From: Burkholderia gladioli
Lineage (GTDB): Bacteria > Pseudomonadota > Gammaproteobacteria > Burkholderiales > Burkholderiaceae
Assembly: GCF_000959725.1 (NCBI RefSeq)
Contig: NZ_CP009323.1
Coordinates: forward strand, 3,224,001 to 3,288,000
Reading direction: 5' to 3'
Length of the DNA stretch: 64,000 nucleotides
The translations under genes were made by a program, and so were the position numbers. This document shows, one piece after another, positions 8,056 to 15,280 of this stretch; positions within the stretch are counted from its first letter, which is position 1, and each line of letters begins with the position of its first letter. The notes under the pieces were generated by a model. That model worked only from the letters and a program-made list of their open reading frames with translations, was not told the DNA's origin and made no database searches.

Positions 8056-9460
8056 CTGGTTTCCGAAGACGCTGTTCGGCCGCACGCTGCTGTTCATCGC
8101 CTGCGTGGTGGTGTCGGGCGCGGCCGCGCTGTCGCTGATCACGCGTTATTACGCCGGCGTCGCGGCCGAGCGCGCCTATGATCAGTTGTTGTCCGGCGCG
8201 GCGATCCAGGTGGCCGAGAATCTCTACGTGCAGGGCGGCGTGCTCGCGCTCAATCCGCCGGTGGCCGCGCTGTCGACGCTGTCGCGCTACGACCTCGTCT
8301 ACTACAAGGTGGTCGATTCGCGCGGCGTGGTGGTGGCGGGCTACAACGACCTGCCCGATGCGGCGAACGTCGCTGCCGCGCAGCGCGGCACCCGGTTCGC
8401 GACGGCGCGCTACCAGCAGCGGCCGGTGCGCATCGCCACCATCGCGCGCCACATGCCCGAGGAGCGCGTGCCCGGCTGGGCACTGGTGACGGTGGCGCAG
8501 ACCACGCATGCGCGCGAGCAGTTGACCAACGATATGAGCATCAAGGTCTGGACGCTGATCGTGCTGATGACGGCGCTCGCGATCGGCGCCAGCGCGCTGG
8601 CGATTCGGCGCGGGCTCTCGCCGCTGGCGCAGATCGAGTCGATCATCGCGGCGCGCGATCCGGCCGACCTGCGGCCGGTGGTGATCGATACGCCGAGCGA
8701 GATCGCCGCGATCATCGGCGCGATCAACGGCCTGATGCGCCGGCTCGGCGAGCGCGTGGCCACCATGCAGCGCTTCATCGCGGACGCCGCGCACCAGATG
8801 CGCACGCCGCTGGCGCGGCTCGACGCGCAGATCGAGATGCTCAGCAACGAGTCCGACGCGGCGCGCCAGCGCGCGCGGCTCGAGACGCTGCGCGCGACCT
8901 GCTCCGACGTGGGGCGCCTGACGGGGCAGTTGCTCAATCACGCGATGGTGATTCATCGCACCGAGGTCGTGCCGTTGCAGCCGATCGACCTCGTGGCGCT
9001 GGCCAAGGAGGTGCTGGGCCGCACCATCCCGCTCGCCGACGAGCGCGACGTACAGGTGTCGCTCGATGCGCGGCTCGCCGACGCGACGATCGACGGCGAT
9101 GCGATCAGCCTTCAGGAAGCGCTCTCGAACGTGCTGCACAATGCCTTGCATCACGGCATGGCGAACCAGATCGTCGTGACCATCGATGGCACGGCCGAGC
9201 AACTCATCCTGACCGTGACCGATAACGGCACAGGCATTCCACGCGAGCATTGGGACGCGGTGATGCGGCCGTTCGTGCGTCTCGACGGCAAGGGCGCCGA
9301 GCGACGCGACGGCTCGGGGCTGGGGCTGGCGATCGTGAAGGAGGTGATGGACGCGCACGGCGGGCAAGTGTCGTTCGCGGCGCCGGAAGCGGGTGGTTTT
9401 GCCGTGCTGCTGGCGTTCCCGCGTGGCGCGGCGGGGTATGGCCACCGGGAGTCGGTCTGA
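8042..9460 (+). CDS. Sensor histidine kinase, TctE-like
   Basis: The kinase has 472 residues. A first membrane helix near residues 12-33 leads to a periplasmic domain of about 120 residues of the two-component N-terminal type seen in TctE (Y-D-Q-L-L-S-G-A-A), then a second helix near 175-190 and a HAMP-like linker. The phospho-acceptor is H251 in A-H-Q-M-R-T-P-L-A. The ATPase core shows N-V-L-H-N-A-L-H-H-G, D-N-G-T-G-I-P and G-S-G-L-G-L-A-I-V. Translation most likely starts at the TTG inside the regulator gene, which couples the two products. The periplasmic ligand may be the solute bound by the adjacent binding protein. Confidence 0.88.
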   Translation: MRRADWFPKTLFGRTLLFIACVVVSGAAALSLITRYYAGVAAERAYDQLLSGAAIQVAENLYVQGGVLALNPPVAALSTLSRYDLVYYKVVDSRGVVVAGYNDLPDAANVAAAQRGTRFATARYQQRPVRIATIARHMPEERVPGWALVTVAQTTHAREQLTNDMSIKVWTLIVLMTALAIGASALAIRRGLSPLAQIESIIAARDPADLRPVVIDTPSEIAAIIGAINGLMRRLGERVATMQRFIADAAHQMRTPLARLDAQIEMLSNESDAARQRARLETLRATCSDVGRLTGQLLNHAMVIHRTEVVPLQPIDLVALAKEVLGRTIPLADERDVQVSLDARLADATIDGDAISLQEALSNVLHNALHHGMANQIVVTIDGTAEQLILTVTDNGTGIPREHWDAVMRPFVRLDGKGAERRDGSGLGLAIVKEVMDAHGGQVSFAAPEAGGFAVLLAFPRGAAGYGHRESV

Positions 9461-9617
9461 TGGGATGGGTGCCGGCAGTGGGCTGATACCTCTGAGGTTC
9501 CACTCGCGCTTTCCGAGACAACGGACGTTCGACATGGGGCTGTTGTCGATCGATCCGACGACATAAGCCGTGGAGTAGAGCGTCTCTAATCAACCTATTC
9601 AGGAAGCACGGACGACG

Positions 9618-10004
9618 ATGACTGAACTCTCTTTATCCGAAACCTACCGCGCCTACATCGCCTGCCTGAACCAGCAGGACTGGTCACGCCTGGGCATGTT
9701 CGTCGGCGATGAGGTGATCCACAACGACCAGCGCATCGGCTTGTCCGGCTATCGCGAGATGCTCGAGCGGGACTTCCGCGAGATCCCGGACCTGCACTTC
9801 GACATTGAACTGCTCGTATGCGAACCGCCTCGTATCGCCAGCCGCCTGCATTTCGACTGCTCGCCGATCGGTACCTTCCTCGGCTTGCCCGTGAACGGCA
9901 AGCGCGTCGCTTTCACAGAAAACGTCTTCTATGAATTCCACGACGGCAGGATCAGGCAGGTCTGGTCGATCATCGACAAGGCGGCGATCGAGCGGCAGTT
10001 ATAG
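9618..10004 (+). CDS. SnoaL-like ester cyclase family protein
   Basis: A 128-residue protein with the pattern of short ester cyclases: Y-R-A-Y-I-A-C-L-N-Q-Q-D-W at the start, E-I-P-D-L-H-F-D-I-E-L-L in the middle, and F-L-G-L-P-V-N-G-K-R-V-A-F-T-E-N-V-F-Y-E-F-H-D-G-R-I-R-Q-V-W-S-I-I-D-K-A-A near the end. Family members are small alpha+beta barrels; only a few have known polyketide cyclase roles. AGGAAGC lies before the ATG. There is no operon partner on either side; the next transcript starts with the His leader described below. Confidence 0.75.
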   Translation: MTELSLSETYRAYIACLNQQDWSRLGMFVGDEVIHNDQRIGLSGYREMLERDFREIPDLHFDIELLVCEPPRIASRLHFDCSPIGTFLGLPVNGKRVAFTENVFYEFHDGRIRQVWSIIDKAAIERQL

Positions 10005-10040
10005 CGACCGATGCCGCTTCATTGTCGGAATTCGGAGCAG

Positions 10041-10069
10041 TTCACAGCCCGCCGCTCTTGTGTCAGTAT
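10041..10069 (+). promoter_or_regulatory. Candidate promoter of the His-leader transcript
   Basis: TTCACA (5 of 6 matches to the -35 consensus) and CAGTAT (3 of 6 matches at -10) are separated by 17 bp. Transcription would begin at about 10076-10077, at or next to the leader ATG, which has no visible Shine-Dalgarno. If so, the leader mRNA would be leaderless. Confidence 0.4.
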
Positions 10070-10076
10070 TGCCGAC

Positions 10077-10157
10077 ATGGAACTTCGTAACGTACCCACT
10101 CGACTGCATCACCATCACGGCCGCCTTTCATCGCGCCGTGGTTCGTTACGTCCATGA
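10077..10157 (+). CDS. His-rich leader peptide of a transcription attenuator
   Basis: A 26-codon reading frame starts at ATG 10077 and ends at TGA 10155-10157. Codons 11-14 are CAT-CAC-CAT-CAC, four histidines in a row. It lies directly before alternative RNA hairpins and a histidyl-tRNA-synthetase-like gene. This is the layout of amino-acid biosynthetic leader peptides such as hisL, where ribosome stalling at His codons under low charged tRNA-His decides between terminator and antiterminator. No ribosome site is seen, so initiation may be weak or leaderless. The peptide itself probably has no function beyond regulation. The His run next to the hairpins makes chance unlikely. Confidence 0.8.
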   Translation: MELRNVPTRLHHHHGRLSSRRGSLRP

Positions 10158-10210
10158 CACTGGAGCGGGATCCAAGCGGTCCCGCCCGGCTGATACGAAA
10201 CCAAGGCGCC
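10086..10210 (+). promoter_or_regulatory. Histidine attenuator: protector, antiterminator and pause hairpins
   Basis: Three pairings can be read by eye. First, CGTAACG (10086-10092) pairs perfectly with CGTTACG (10144-10150). Second, the antiterminator: 10133-10145 pairs with 10196-10209 (GCGCC with GGCGC, TGGTT with AACCA and CG with CG, with one G-A mismatch and one bulged A), which captures most of the left arm of the terminator. Third, GCGGGA (10165-10170) pairs with TCCCGC (10180-10185) inside the antiterminator loop. A ribosome stalled on the His codons at 10107-10118 leaves 10133-10145 free, allowing antitermination. A ribosome that reaches the stop at 10155 covers it and lets the terminator form. 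Confidence 0.7.
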
Positions 10211-10225
10211 ATCGGCGCCTTTTTT
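10203..10225 (+). terminator. Intrinsic terminator of the histidine attenuator
   Basis: AAGGCGCC and GGCGCCTT flank an ATC loop and are followed by a run of six T. It ends 20 nt before the structural gene's ATG, which has ACGGAG at good spacing. As a strong terminator located before, not after, the gene, it only makes sense as a conditional attenuator. Confidence 0.85.
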
Positions 10226-10245
10226 ATTTTCATACGGAGAAAAAC

Positions 10246-10888
10246 ATGAGCATGCTTCGCGGCACCCGCTTCGTGGTCGGCAAGGACGCCACCCAGATCC
10301 GCAATCTCGAGACCCGTTTCCGGAGCTACCTTCATTGAGGCTGGCGCTGAAGAAGCGATCGTCCCGGCACTGTGGTCGCAGGATACTTTTATCGAAAAGG
10401 CCGGCGGTAGCGAGATCATCGAGCAGATGTGGGCGTTTCCCGACAAGAAAGGTCGTCCCTGTTGCCTGATCCCGGAAGCCACGGCCCTGTTCCAGGAGAG
10501 AAGCCGGGAATTGTTGGCCGGCCAGCCCGAGCGGCGCTTCTTCTATGTTGCGCGCTGTTACCGTTACGAACGACCGCAAGCCGGGCGCTACCGCGAATTC
10601 ACCCAGCTCGGTTTCGAATGCCTGGGCACCGACCTCGAGCGCGCATCGACATGCAGCCAGGAAATGGCCATCGGCTTCCTGAATTCATTGGGGCTTCGCT
10701 ACGAACTCGACCGGGCTGCGCGACGAGGTATCAGCTACTACCTGAACGGGCAGGGGTTCGAGATTCGCTGCCGGGAACTGGGGGCGCAGCAGCAGATCGC
10801 CGGCGGTGGGGCGTATCGAGAGGGTGCCGGGTTCGGCATTGGCATCGAACGACTGCTGCTCGCGCTGTCGGCCCAGCAATTGCTCTGA
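10246..10888 (+). CDS. Minimal histidyl-tRNA-synthetase-like enzyme, read by +1 frameshift
   Basis: The ATG frame gives M-S-M-L-R-G-T-R-F ... R-F-R-S-Y-L-H and stops at TGA 10336-10338. The +1 frame continues without break to 10888. Joined at CTT (10330-10332), the product is 213 residues. It has the class II HisRS catalytic core: P-E-A-T at 76-79, motif 2 with R106 and E108-R-P-Q-A-G-R-Y-R-E-F, Q120 and E124, R-R-G-I-S-Y-Y at 159-165 and motif 3 G-F-G-I-G-I-E-R at 195-202. These appear to keep the histidine-binding residues of E. coli HisRS (E83, T85, R113, Q127, E131, R259). Both the insertion domain and the anticodon-binding domain are absent. It may activate histidine for another acceptor or sense it. 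The frame change may be programmed, a mutation or a sequencing error. Confidence 0.7.
10321..10338 (+). promoter_or_regulatory. Candidate programmed +1 frameshift site
   Basis: The zero-frame order is CGG AGC TAC CTT CAT TGA. GGAG (10322-10325) lies 4 nt before CTT, much as the internal Shine-Dalgarno precedes TAT-CTT-TGA in prfB. tRNA-Leu on CTT can re-pair with the overlapping TTC, after which ATT-GAG opens the downstream frame. Here the slow A-site codon would be the His codon CAT rather than the stop, so low charged tRNA-His would favour the shift. An indel of one T at 10335-10336 explains the data equally well. Confidence 0.45.
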
Positions 10889-10919
10889 CCCGGCCCGGCG
10901 TCGAATCCGGACAATCATG

Positions 10920-10943
10920 AAAAAAGGGCGGCCGAAGCCGCCC
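10920..10943 (-). terminator. Rho-independent terminator of the phosphatase gene
   Basis: On the minus strand GGGCGGC, loop TTCG, GCCGCCC is followed by six T. It lies about 50 nt beyond the stop codon of the minus-strand gene and may also receive read-through from the HisRS-like gene. Confidence 0.85.
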
Positions 10944-10994
10944 AATCACTCGAAACCCGCGACCAACGGGTCAATCGCCGCTTTACCTTGATGC

Positions 10995-12620
10995 TCAGTT
11001 GGTCGACAGCGTCAGCGTGTTCGTCAGGTCGCCCATCGCCGTGCCGCCGTTCTTCACCAGCGCGTCGTCGCGCTGCTTGATACCGTCGAGCTTCGGCAGG
11101 TTGTAGCGGCGCGTGATGAAGCGCAGGATCGACGCGGTGTCGTATTGCGTGTGGTCGACGAAACCCTTCTTCGCGTACGGCGAAATGACCAGTGCCGGAA
11201 TCCGCGTGCCCGGGCCCCAGCGGTCGCCCTTCGGCGGCGCGACGTGATCCCAGAAGCCGCCGTTTTCGTCATAGGTGACGACCACCACCATGTTGTTCCA
11301 CTGCGGGCTCTTCTGCAGGTGCGAGATGACATCCGCGATGTGGGCGTCGCCCGAGGCCACGTCGGTGTAGCCGGCATGCTCGTTCAGGTTGCCCTGCGGC
11401 TTGTAGAAGCTCACCGCCGGCAGCGTGCCTGCGTCGATCGCCTTGATGAACTCCGTGCCGTTGATGCCGCCGTCGAGCACGTGCGTGGCGCGTGCCGTGG
11501 TGCCCGGGGCCAGGTTCTTGAAGTAGTTGAACGGCTGGTGGTGGTACTGGAAGTTCGCCTTGGCGATCGTCGTGCCGTCGGCTGCGGCTGCCGGCGTGCC
11601 GCCTTGCGAGGCCGTCAGCGCCGCGCCGAACGCGCCGCTGTACCAGGCCCACGAGACGTTGGCGGCATTCAGCAGGTCGCCGATGTTGGTGGCGGTCTGC
11701 GGCGGCAGTGTGGTGGCCACGCTCGGGTCGGCCAGCAATGGGTCGCTGCTCGGCGCCTTGTTGCCGCTCGGCTGGTACGGCGGCTGCATGGTGTTGACGG
11801 CGAAGAAGTCCGGCGTCAGGTTGCCCGAGTTGACGAACTTCGGTGCGCCGTTGAGCGCCGAGGCCGGCGAGTTGGCGGTGTCGACCGTCAGCGAGACGCC
11901 GTCGGCGTTCACGGCCGAGATCGACTTGGACGCCGGGCTGGTGTTCGCGTTCGGATAGAACGGCGCGCAGGCACAGATCAGGTACTGGTGGTTCAGGAAG
12001 GAGCCGCCGAACGCACCCATGAAGAAGTTGTCGGCCAGCGTGTATTGCTGGGCGATCTTCCAGAGCGGCAGCTTCGACGAATCGGTGTTGTAGTGGCCCA
12101 TCACCAGGCCGCCCGAATCCGCCCAGGCCGCGAACATGTTGTTCTTGCCGCCGTTGATCTGCATCTGGTTCTCGTAGAACCGGTGATACAGGTCGCGCGT
12201 CGTCACGTTCAGCGCGGTGTTGAAACCGTTCGGATCGTCGATCGCGAAAGGCTGGTTCGGCAGGTTCGCCGTCATCGCTTCGGTCACGGCCGGCGTCACG
12301 CCGGCGGCGGTCAGGCCGCCCCAGATCTTCGGCAGCGTGGCGAGCACAGTGCCGTCGCGGTCGAGCTGGATCGTATCGGAGGCCTTCAGGTCGGCCGTGC
12401 CGTTCGCACCGGGGAAGGCGCCATAGAGGTTGTCGAAGCTGCGGTTTTCCGCGTAGATCACGACGATGTTCTTCACCGACGACAGCGTCTGCGCGGCAGG
12501 CGGCGTGGTGTTGTTGTTGCTGCTGGACGGCGCGGTCGTGACGTCGCCGCCGCCGCAGCCCGCGAGGAAGGCTGCTGCTGCGAGCGCGATGGGCGTTACG
12601 CGGGTCAAAGTTTTCTTCAT
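10995..12620 (-). CDS. acpA: AcpA-type acid phosphatase / phospholipase C family lipoprotein
   Basis: The product has 541 residues. The signal peptide ends in L-A-A-A-A-F-L-A-G-C, a lipobox, so the enzyme should be membrane-anchored and face the periplasm or surface. The phosphoesterase domain opens with V-V-I-Y-A-E-N-R-S-F-D-N-L-Y-G and contains M-F-A-A-W-A-D-S-G-G-L-V-M-G-H-Y, N-E-H-A-G-Y and V-V-V-V-T-Y-D-E-N-G-G-F-W-D-H-V, the metal and substrate motifs of the AcpA/PLC superfamily. It releases phosphate from organic esters. Divergent from it is a di-haem peroxidase gene; the shared 200-bp spacer holds Pho-box-like repeats. The family is certain; the exact substrate is not. Confidence 0.88.
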   Translation of the reverse strand: MKKTLTRVTPIALAAAAFLAGCGGGDVTTAPSSSNNNTTPPAAQTLSSVKNIVVIYAENRSFDNLYGAFPGANGTADLKASDTIQLDRDGTVLATLPKIWGGLTAAGVTPAVTEAMTANLPNQPFAIDDPNGFNTALNVTTRDLYHRFYENQMQINGGKNNMFAAWADSGGLVMGHYNTDSSKLPLWKIAQQYTLADNFFMGAFGGSFLNHQYLICACAPFYPNANTSPASKSISAVNADGVSLTVDTANSPASALNGAPKFVNSGNLTPDFFAVNTMQPPYQPSGNKAPSSDPLLADPSVATTLPPQTATNIGDLLNAANVSWAWYSGAFGAALTASQGGTPAAAADGTTIAKANFQYHHQPFNYFKNLAPGTTARATHVLDGGINGTEFIKAIDAGTLPAVSFYKPQGNLNEHAGYTDVASGDAHIADVISHLQKSPQWNNMVVVVTYDENGGFWDHVAPPKGDRWGPGTRIPALVISPYAKKGFVDHTQYDTASILRFITRRYNLPKLDGIKQRDDALVKNGGTAMGDLTNTLTLSTN

Positions 12621-12676
12621 CTTGTCTCTCTAGTCGCACATGTACCGTAGGAACCGGCCGATCCCCCGTACAACGA

Positions 12677-12784
12677 ATGACAGCCAGTCGATCGGATTAT
12701 GTAAGCGACATTTGACAGCGAAATGTAGTGCAGCTTTCGTTTTACTATCGGCTCACAGTCACGGAATTGACATTTGACTGACAT
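12677..12784. promoter_or_regulatory. Pho-box-like repeats between acpA and the peroxidase gene
   Basis: On the plus strand ATGACAG (12677-12683), TTGACAG (12712-12718), TTGACAT (12767-12773) and CTGACAT (12778-12784) are seen. The last two have their TGACAT cores exactly 11 bp apart, the half-site spacing of PhoB boxes, whose reverse-strand half-site is ATGACAG. Placement next to a phosphatase gene supports phosphate control. The matches are imperfect. Confidence 0.45.
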
Positions 12785-12820
12785 ACGCTCGCGCCTTTCT
12801 TTCCTGCCTTTCGGATCGAC

Positions 12821-14218
12821 ATGCGCAGCGTGCACGAAGACCTCGCCCGGCCTTGGCCGGATCGCCACCCCTTCGCCGTCCGGGCGGTCGCGATCGTCTC
12901 GCTTGCGCTCGCCAGCCTGCTGAGCGCCTGCGATTCGCGCGCGCCGCAGGCCGCGGGCGATCAGGCCGCCGCGGCATCGGCCGCCTCGCAATCGACGGCG
13001 CAGGCCGGCGCGTCGCAAGCGGCCGGCAATGAGATCGTGGTCGCGAACCAGCCGCAGACGCGCGCGCAGGTCTATGCCGCTGTCAAGAAAATGACAGCAC
13101 TGGGTAAGCAGATGTTTTTCGATCCGGCGCTCTCGGGTTCCGGAAAGCTTGCATGCGCTTCCTGCCACAGCCCCGACCATGCTTTCGGTTCGCCTAATGG
13201 CCTGTCGGTGCAACTGGGCGGCGACGATCTCCATCAGCAGGGTTTCCGCGCCGTGCCGACGCTGATGTATCTGCAGAAGGTGCCGCCGTTCACGCGGCAC
13301 TTCCATGATTCCGACGAGGAGGGCGACGAGAGCGTCGATGCGGGTCCGACCGGCGGCCTGACCTGGGATGGCCGCGTCGATCGCGGCGAGCAGCAGGCAC
13401 GCATTCCGCTGACCACGCGCTTCGAGATGAACAGCACGCCGGCCAAGGTGGCCAGCGCGGTGCGCGCCGCGTCCTATCTCGCGGATTTTCGCGCGACCTT
13501 CGGCGACAAGGTGCTGTCCGACGACATGGCCACCTTCAACGCGGTGCTGCAGGCGCTCGGCACCTACGAGCAGACGCCGGAAGTCTTCACGCCCTACACC
13601 AGCAAGTACGACGCCTTCCTCGACCACAAGGCCAGGCTGACGGCCGCCGAGATGCGCGGCCTCGAACTGTTCAACGACGAACGCAAGGGCAATTGCGCGA
13701 GCTGCCATATCAGCCAGCGTGCGCTCGACGGCTCGCCGCCGCAGTTCAGCGACTTCGGCCTGATCGCGCTGGGCGTGCCGCGCAATCGCGAGCTGGCGGT
13801 CAACAAGGATCCGAAGTTCCACGACCTGGGCGCCTGCGGGCCGGAGCGCCAGGACCTGAAGGGCGAGGACGAGTTCTGCGGCATCTTCCGCACGCCGACG
13901 CTGCGCAACGTGGTGCTGAAGAAGGCCTTCTTCCACAACGGCATCTATCACTCGCTCGATGAGGTGCTGCGTTTCTACGTGCAGCGCGATACCAACCCCG
14001 AGCGCTTCTATCCGGTGCGTCACGGCGTGGTGCAGAAGTACGACGATCTGCCGAAGCGCTACTGGGCCAACATCAATACCGATCCGCCCTTCGATCGCAA
14101 GAAGGGCGAGAAGCCGGCGCTCGACGAGGCGGAGATCCAGGATGTGATCGCCTTCCTGCACACGCTCACGGACGGCTACCGACCCGATGCGCAGCAGCAG
14201 AAGGTCGCGGCGCGCTGA
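12821..14218 (+). CDS. Di-haem cytochrome c peroxidase family lipoprotein
   Basis: A 465-residue exported protein. The N-terminus has a hydrophobic stretch ending L-L-S-A-C, a lipobox, followed by an A/S/Q-rich linker. Two haem-attachment motifs C-A-S-C-H lie near residues 112-116 and 292-296, as in CcpA/MauG-like peroxidases. F-R-A-V-P-T-L-M-Y, F-H-D-S-D-E-E and F-R-T-P-T-L-R-N-V are family segments around the calcium and haem sites. It would reduce peroxide in the periplasm using electrons from small cytochromes. It is slightly longer than classical CcpA because of the linker. It shares its promoter region with acpA. Confidence 0.88.
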   Translation: MRSVHEDLARPWPDRHPFAVRAVAIVSLALASLLSACDSRAPQAAGDQAAAASAASQSTAQAGASQAAGNEIVVANQPQTRAQVYAAVKKMTALGKQMFFDPALSGSGKLACASCHSPDHAFGSPNGLSVQLGGDDLHQQGFRAVPTLMYLQKVPPFTRHFHDSDEEGDESVDAGPTGGLTWDGRVDRGEQQARIPLTTRFEMNSTPAKVASAVRAASYLADFRATFGDKVLSDDMATFNAVLQALGTYEQTPEVFTPYTSKYDAFLDHKARLTAAEMRGLELFNDERKGNCASCHISQRALDGSPPQFSDFGLIALGVPRNRELAVNKDPKFHDLGACGPERQDLKGEDEFCGIFRTPTLRNVVLKKAFFHNGIYHSLDEVLRFYVQRDTNPERFYPVRHGVVQKYDDLPKRYWANINTDPPFDRKKGEKPALDEAEIQDVIAFLHTLTDGYRPDAQQQKVAAR

Positions 14219-14324
14219 GCCGGGGTGGGGCGGGAGGGCATGATATGCTCGCCGAAGGGATGTGCGTGCAGCAGGCGTTCCTGCGCATCCCGTCCGGCAA
14301 TCCCATTCCAAGGAGAACAAGACG

Positions 14325-14705
14325 ATGCGGGCATCTCTCCCGAACGTGGCACGCGCGCTGGCCGGCGCCGTGCTCGTCGCCACCGCGCTGGGCGCGCAGG
14401 CGCAGAGCAACCTGAACTTCCTGAGCGATACGCCGATGGCCTATTTCAGCAAGGCCGATCGCGCCTCGCTGACCAAGGCTGTCTACCAGGCCCGCGACGA
14501 GGGCAAGGACGGCGAAACCACCACCTGGAGCAACGACGGCCGCGGCACGCCGATCGAGGCGAAGCTCACCCCCACCACCGCCGAGCAGGATGGCCGTAGC
14601 TGCCGCGAGATCGCCGTCGAGATCAATGCCAAGGGCCAGTCGATGACGCTGCGTCCGCGCTACTGCAAGACGGCGGCGGGCAACTGGCAATTCCAGAAGC
14701 GTTGA
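14325..14705 (+). CDS. Surface-antigen-domain (RT0821/Lpp0805-like) secreted protein
   Basis: AGGAG stands 9 nt before the ATG. The 126-residue product begins with a signal peptide ending A-L-G-A-Q-A-Q-S. The mature part has T-T-W-S-N-D-G-R-G-T-P-I-E, R-S-C-R-E-I-A-V-E-I and R-Y-C-K-T-A-A-G-N-W-Q-F, the pattern of the small 17-kDa surface-antigen-like domain with two cysteines that could form a disulphide. Its role is unknown. The NUDIX gene begins 5 nt after its stop, suggesting a two-gene transcript. Confidence 0.7.
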   Translation: MRASLPNVARALAGAVLVATALGAQAQSNLNFLSDTPMAYFSKADRASLTKAVYQARDEGKDGETTTWSNDGRGTPIEAKLTPTTAEQDGRSCREIAVEINAKGQSMTLRPRYCKTAAGNWQFQKR

Positions 14706-14710
14706 CGACG

Positions 14711-15187
14711 ATGGCCGGCAGGCGGCCATCGCACGCCCCGCGCGTGTTGTCGTGCGGGGTCGTGCTGCTCGATCCACAAGGGCGGCTGTTGCTTGCGCAC
14801 GCAACCGAGACGTCGCATTGGGACATCCCGAAGGGGCATCACGATGCCGGCGAATCGGAGCGCGAAGCCGCCCTTCGCGAGCTGTTCGAGGAAACCGGCA
14901 TCGCGCTGGCGGCCGAGCGGCTGCTCGACCTGGGCCGCTTCCTCTACCGTCCCGACAAGGATCTCTACCTGTTCGCGGCGCGCCTGCGTGCCGACGAAAC
15001 CGATCTCTCCCATTGCATCTGCACCTCGATGTTCCCGAGCCGTACCACCGGCGCGTCGATCCCCGAAATGGACGCGTTCCGCTGGGTCGAATTGGACGAG
15101 GTCAGGCAGTACGCGAGCCGCAGCCTGGCGAAGGTGTTCGCCACCACGCTGTCGCTGGCGGACCTGCATCGGGATTTGCCGGGCTGA
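14711..15187 (+). CDS. NUDIX hydrolase
   Basis: A 158-residue protein with a complete Nudix box, G-H-H-D-A-G-E followed seven residues later by R-E-L-F-E-E-T-G-I. It starts with a short basic N-terminus, then V-L-S-C-G-V-V-L-L-D. The enzyme would hydrolyse a nucleoside diphosphate linked to another moiety, with a metal held by the box; the substrate is not predictable. I use the ATG at 14711; a TTG at 14702 overlapping the preceding stop is possible. A bidirectional terminator follows. Confidence 0.8.
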   Translation: MAGRRPSHAPRVLSCGVVLLDPQGRLLLAHATETSHWDIPKGHHDAGESEREAALRELFEETGIALAAERLLDLGRFLYRPDKDLYLFAARLRADETDLSHCICTSMFPSRTTGASIPEMDAFRWVELDEVRQYASRSLAKVFATTLSLADLHRDLPG

Positions 15188-15228
15188 GATTTCCGGCGAT
15201 TCTCTTCGCTCCACCGAAGCAGGTGCAA

Positions 15229-15258
15229 AAAAATACCCGGCCGAAGCCGGGTATTTTT
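15229..15258. terminator. Bidirectional terminator between NUDIX gene and glnS
   Basis: AAAAATACCCGGC and GCCGGGTATTTTT flank a CGAA loop. T runs occur on both strands, so it can end both convergent transcripts. Confidence 0.9.
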
Positions 15259-15280
15259 CATTCATCCACGCGCCGCACGC

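Noticed and set aside
10005..10245. T-box riboswitch before the HisRS-like gene
   Set aside because: No T-box consensus or specifier stem is visible; the His-rich leader peptide with competing hairpins explains the region better.
10246..10888. HisZ (ATP phosphoribosyltransferase regulatory subunit)
   Set aside because: The protein is shorter than HisZ and appears to keep the HisRS substrate residues, which HisZ usually lacks; no his biosynthesis gene is nearby.
14225..14599. Alternative 124-codon gene overlapping the surface-antigen gene
   Set aside because: Different frame without signature; the ATG at 14325 with AGGAG and a clear signal peptide is far better.
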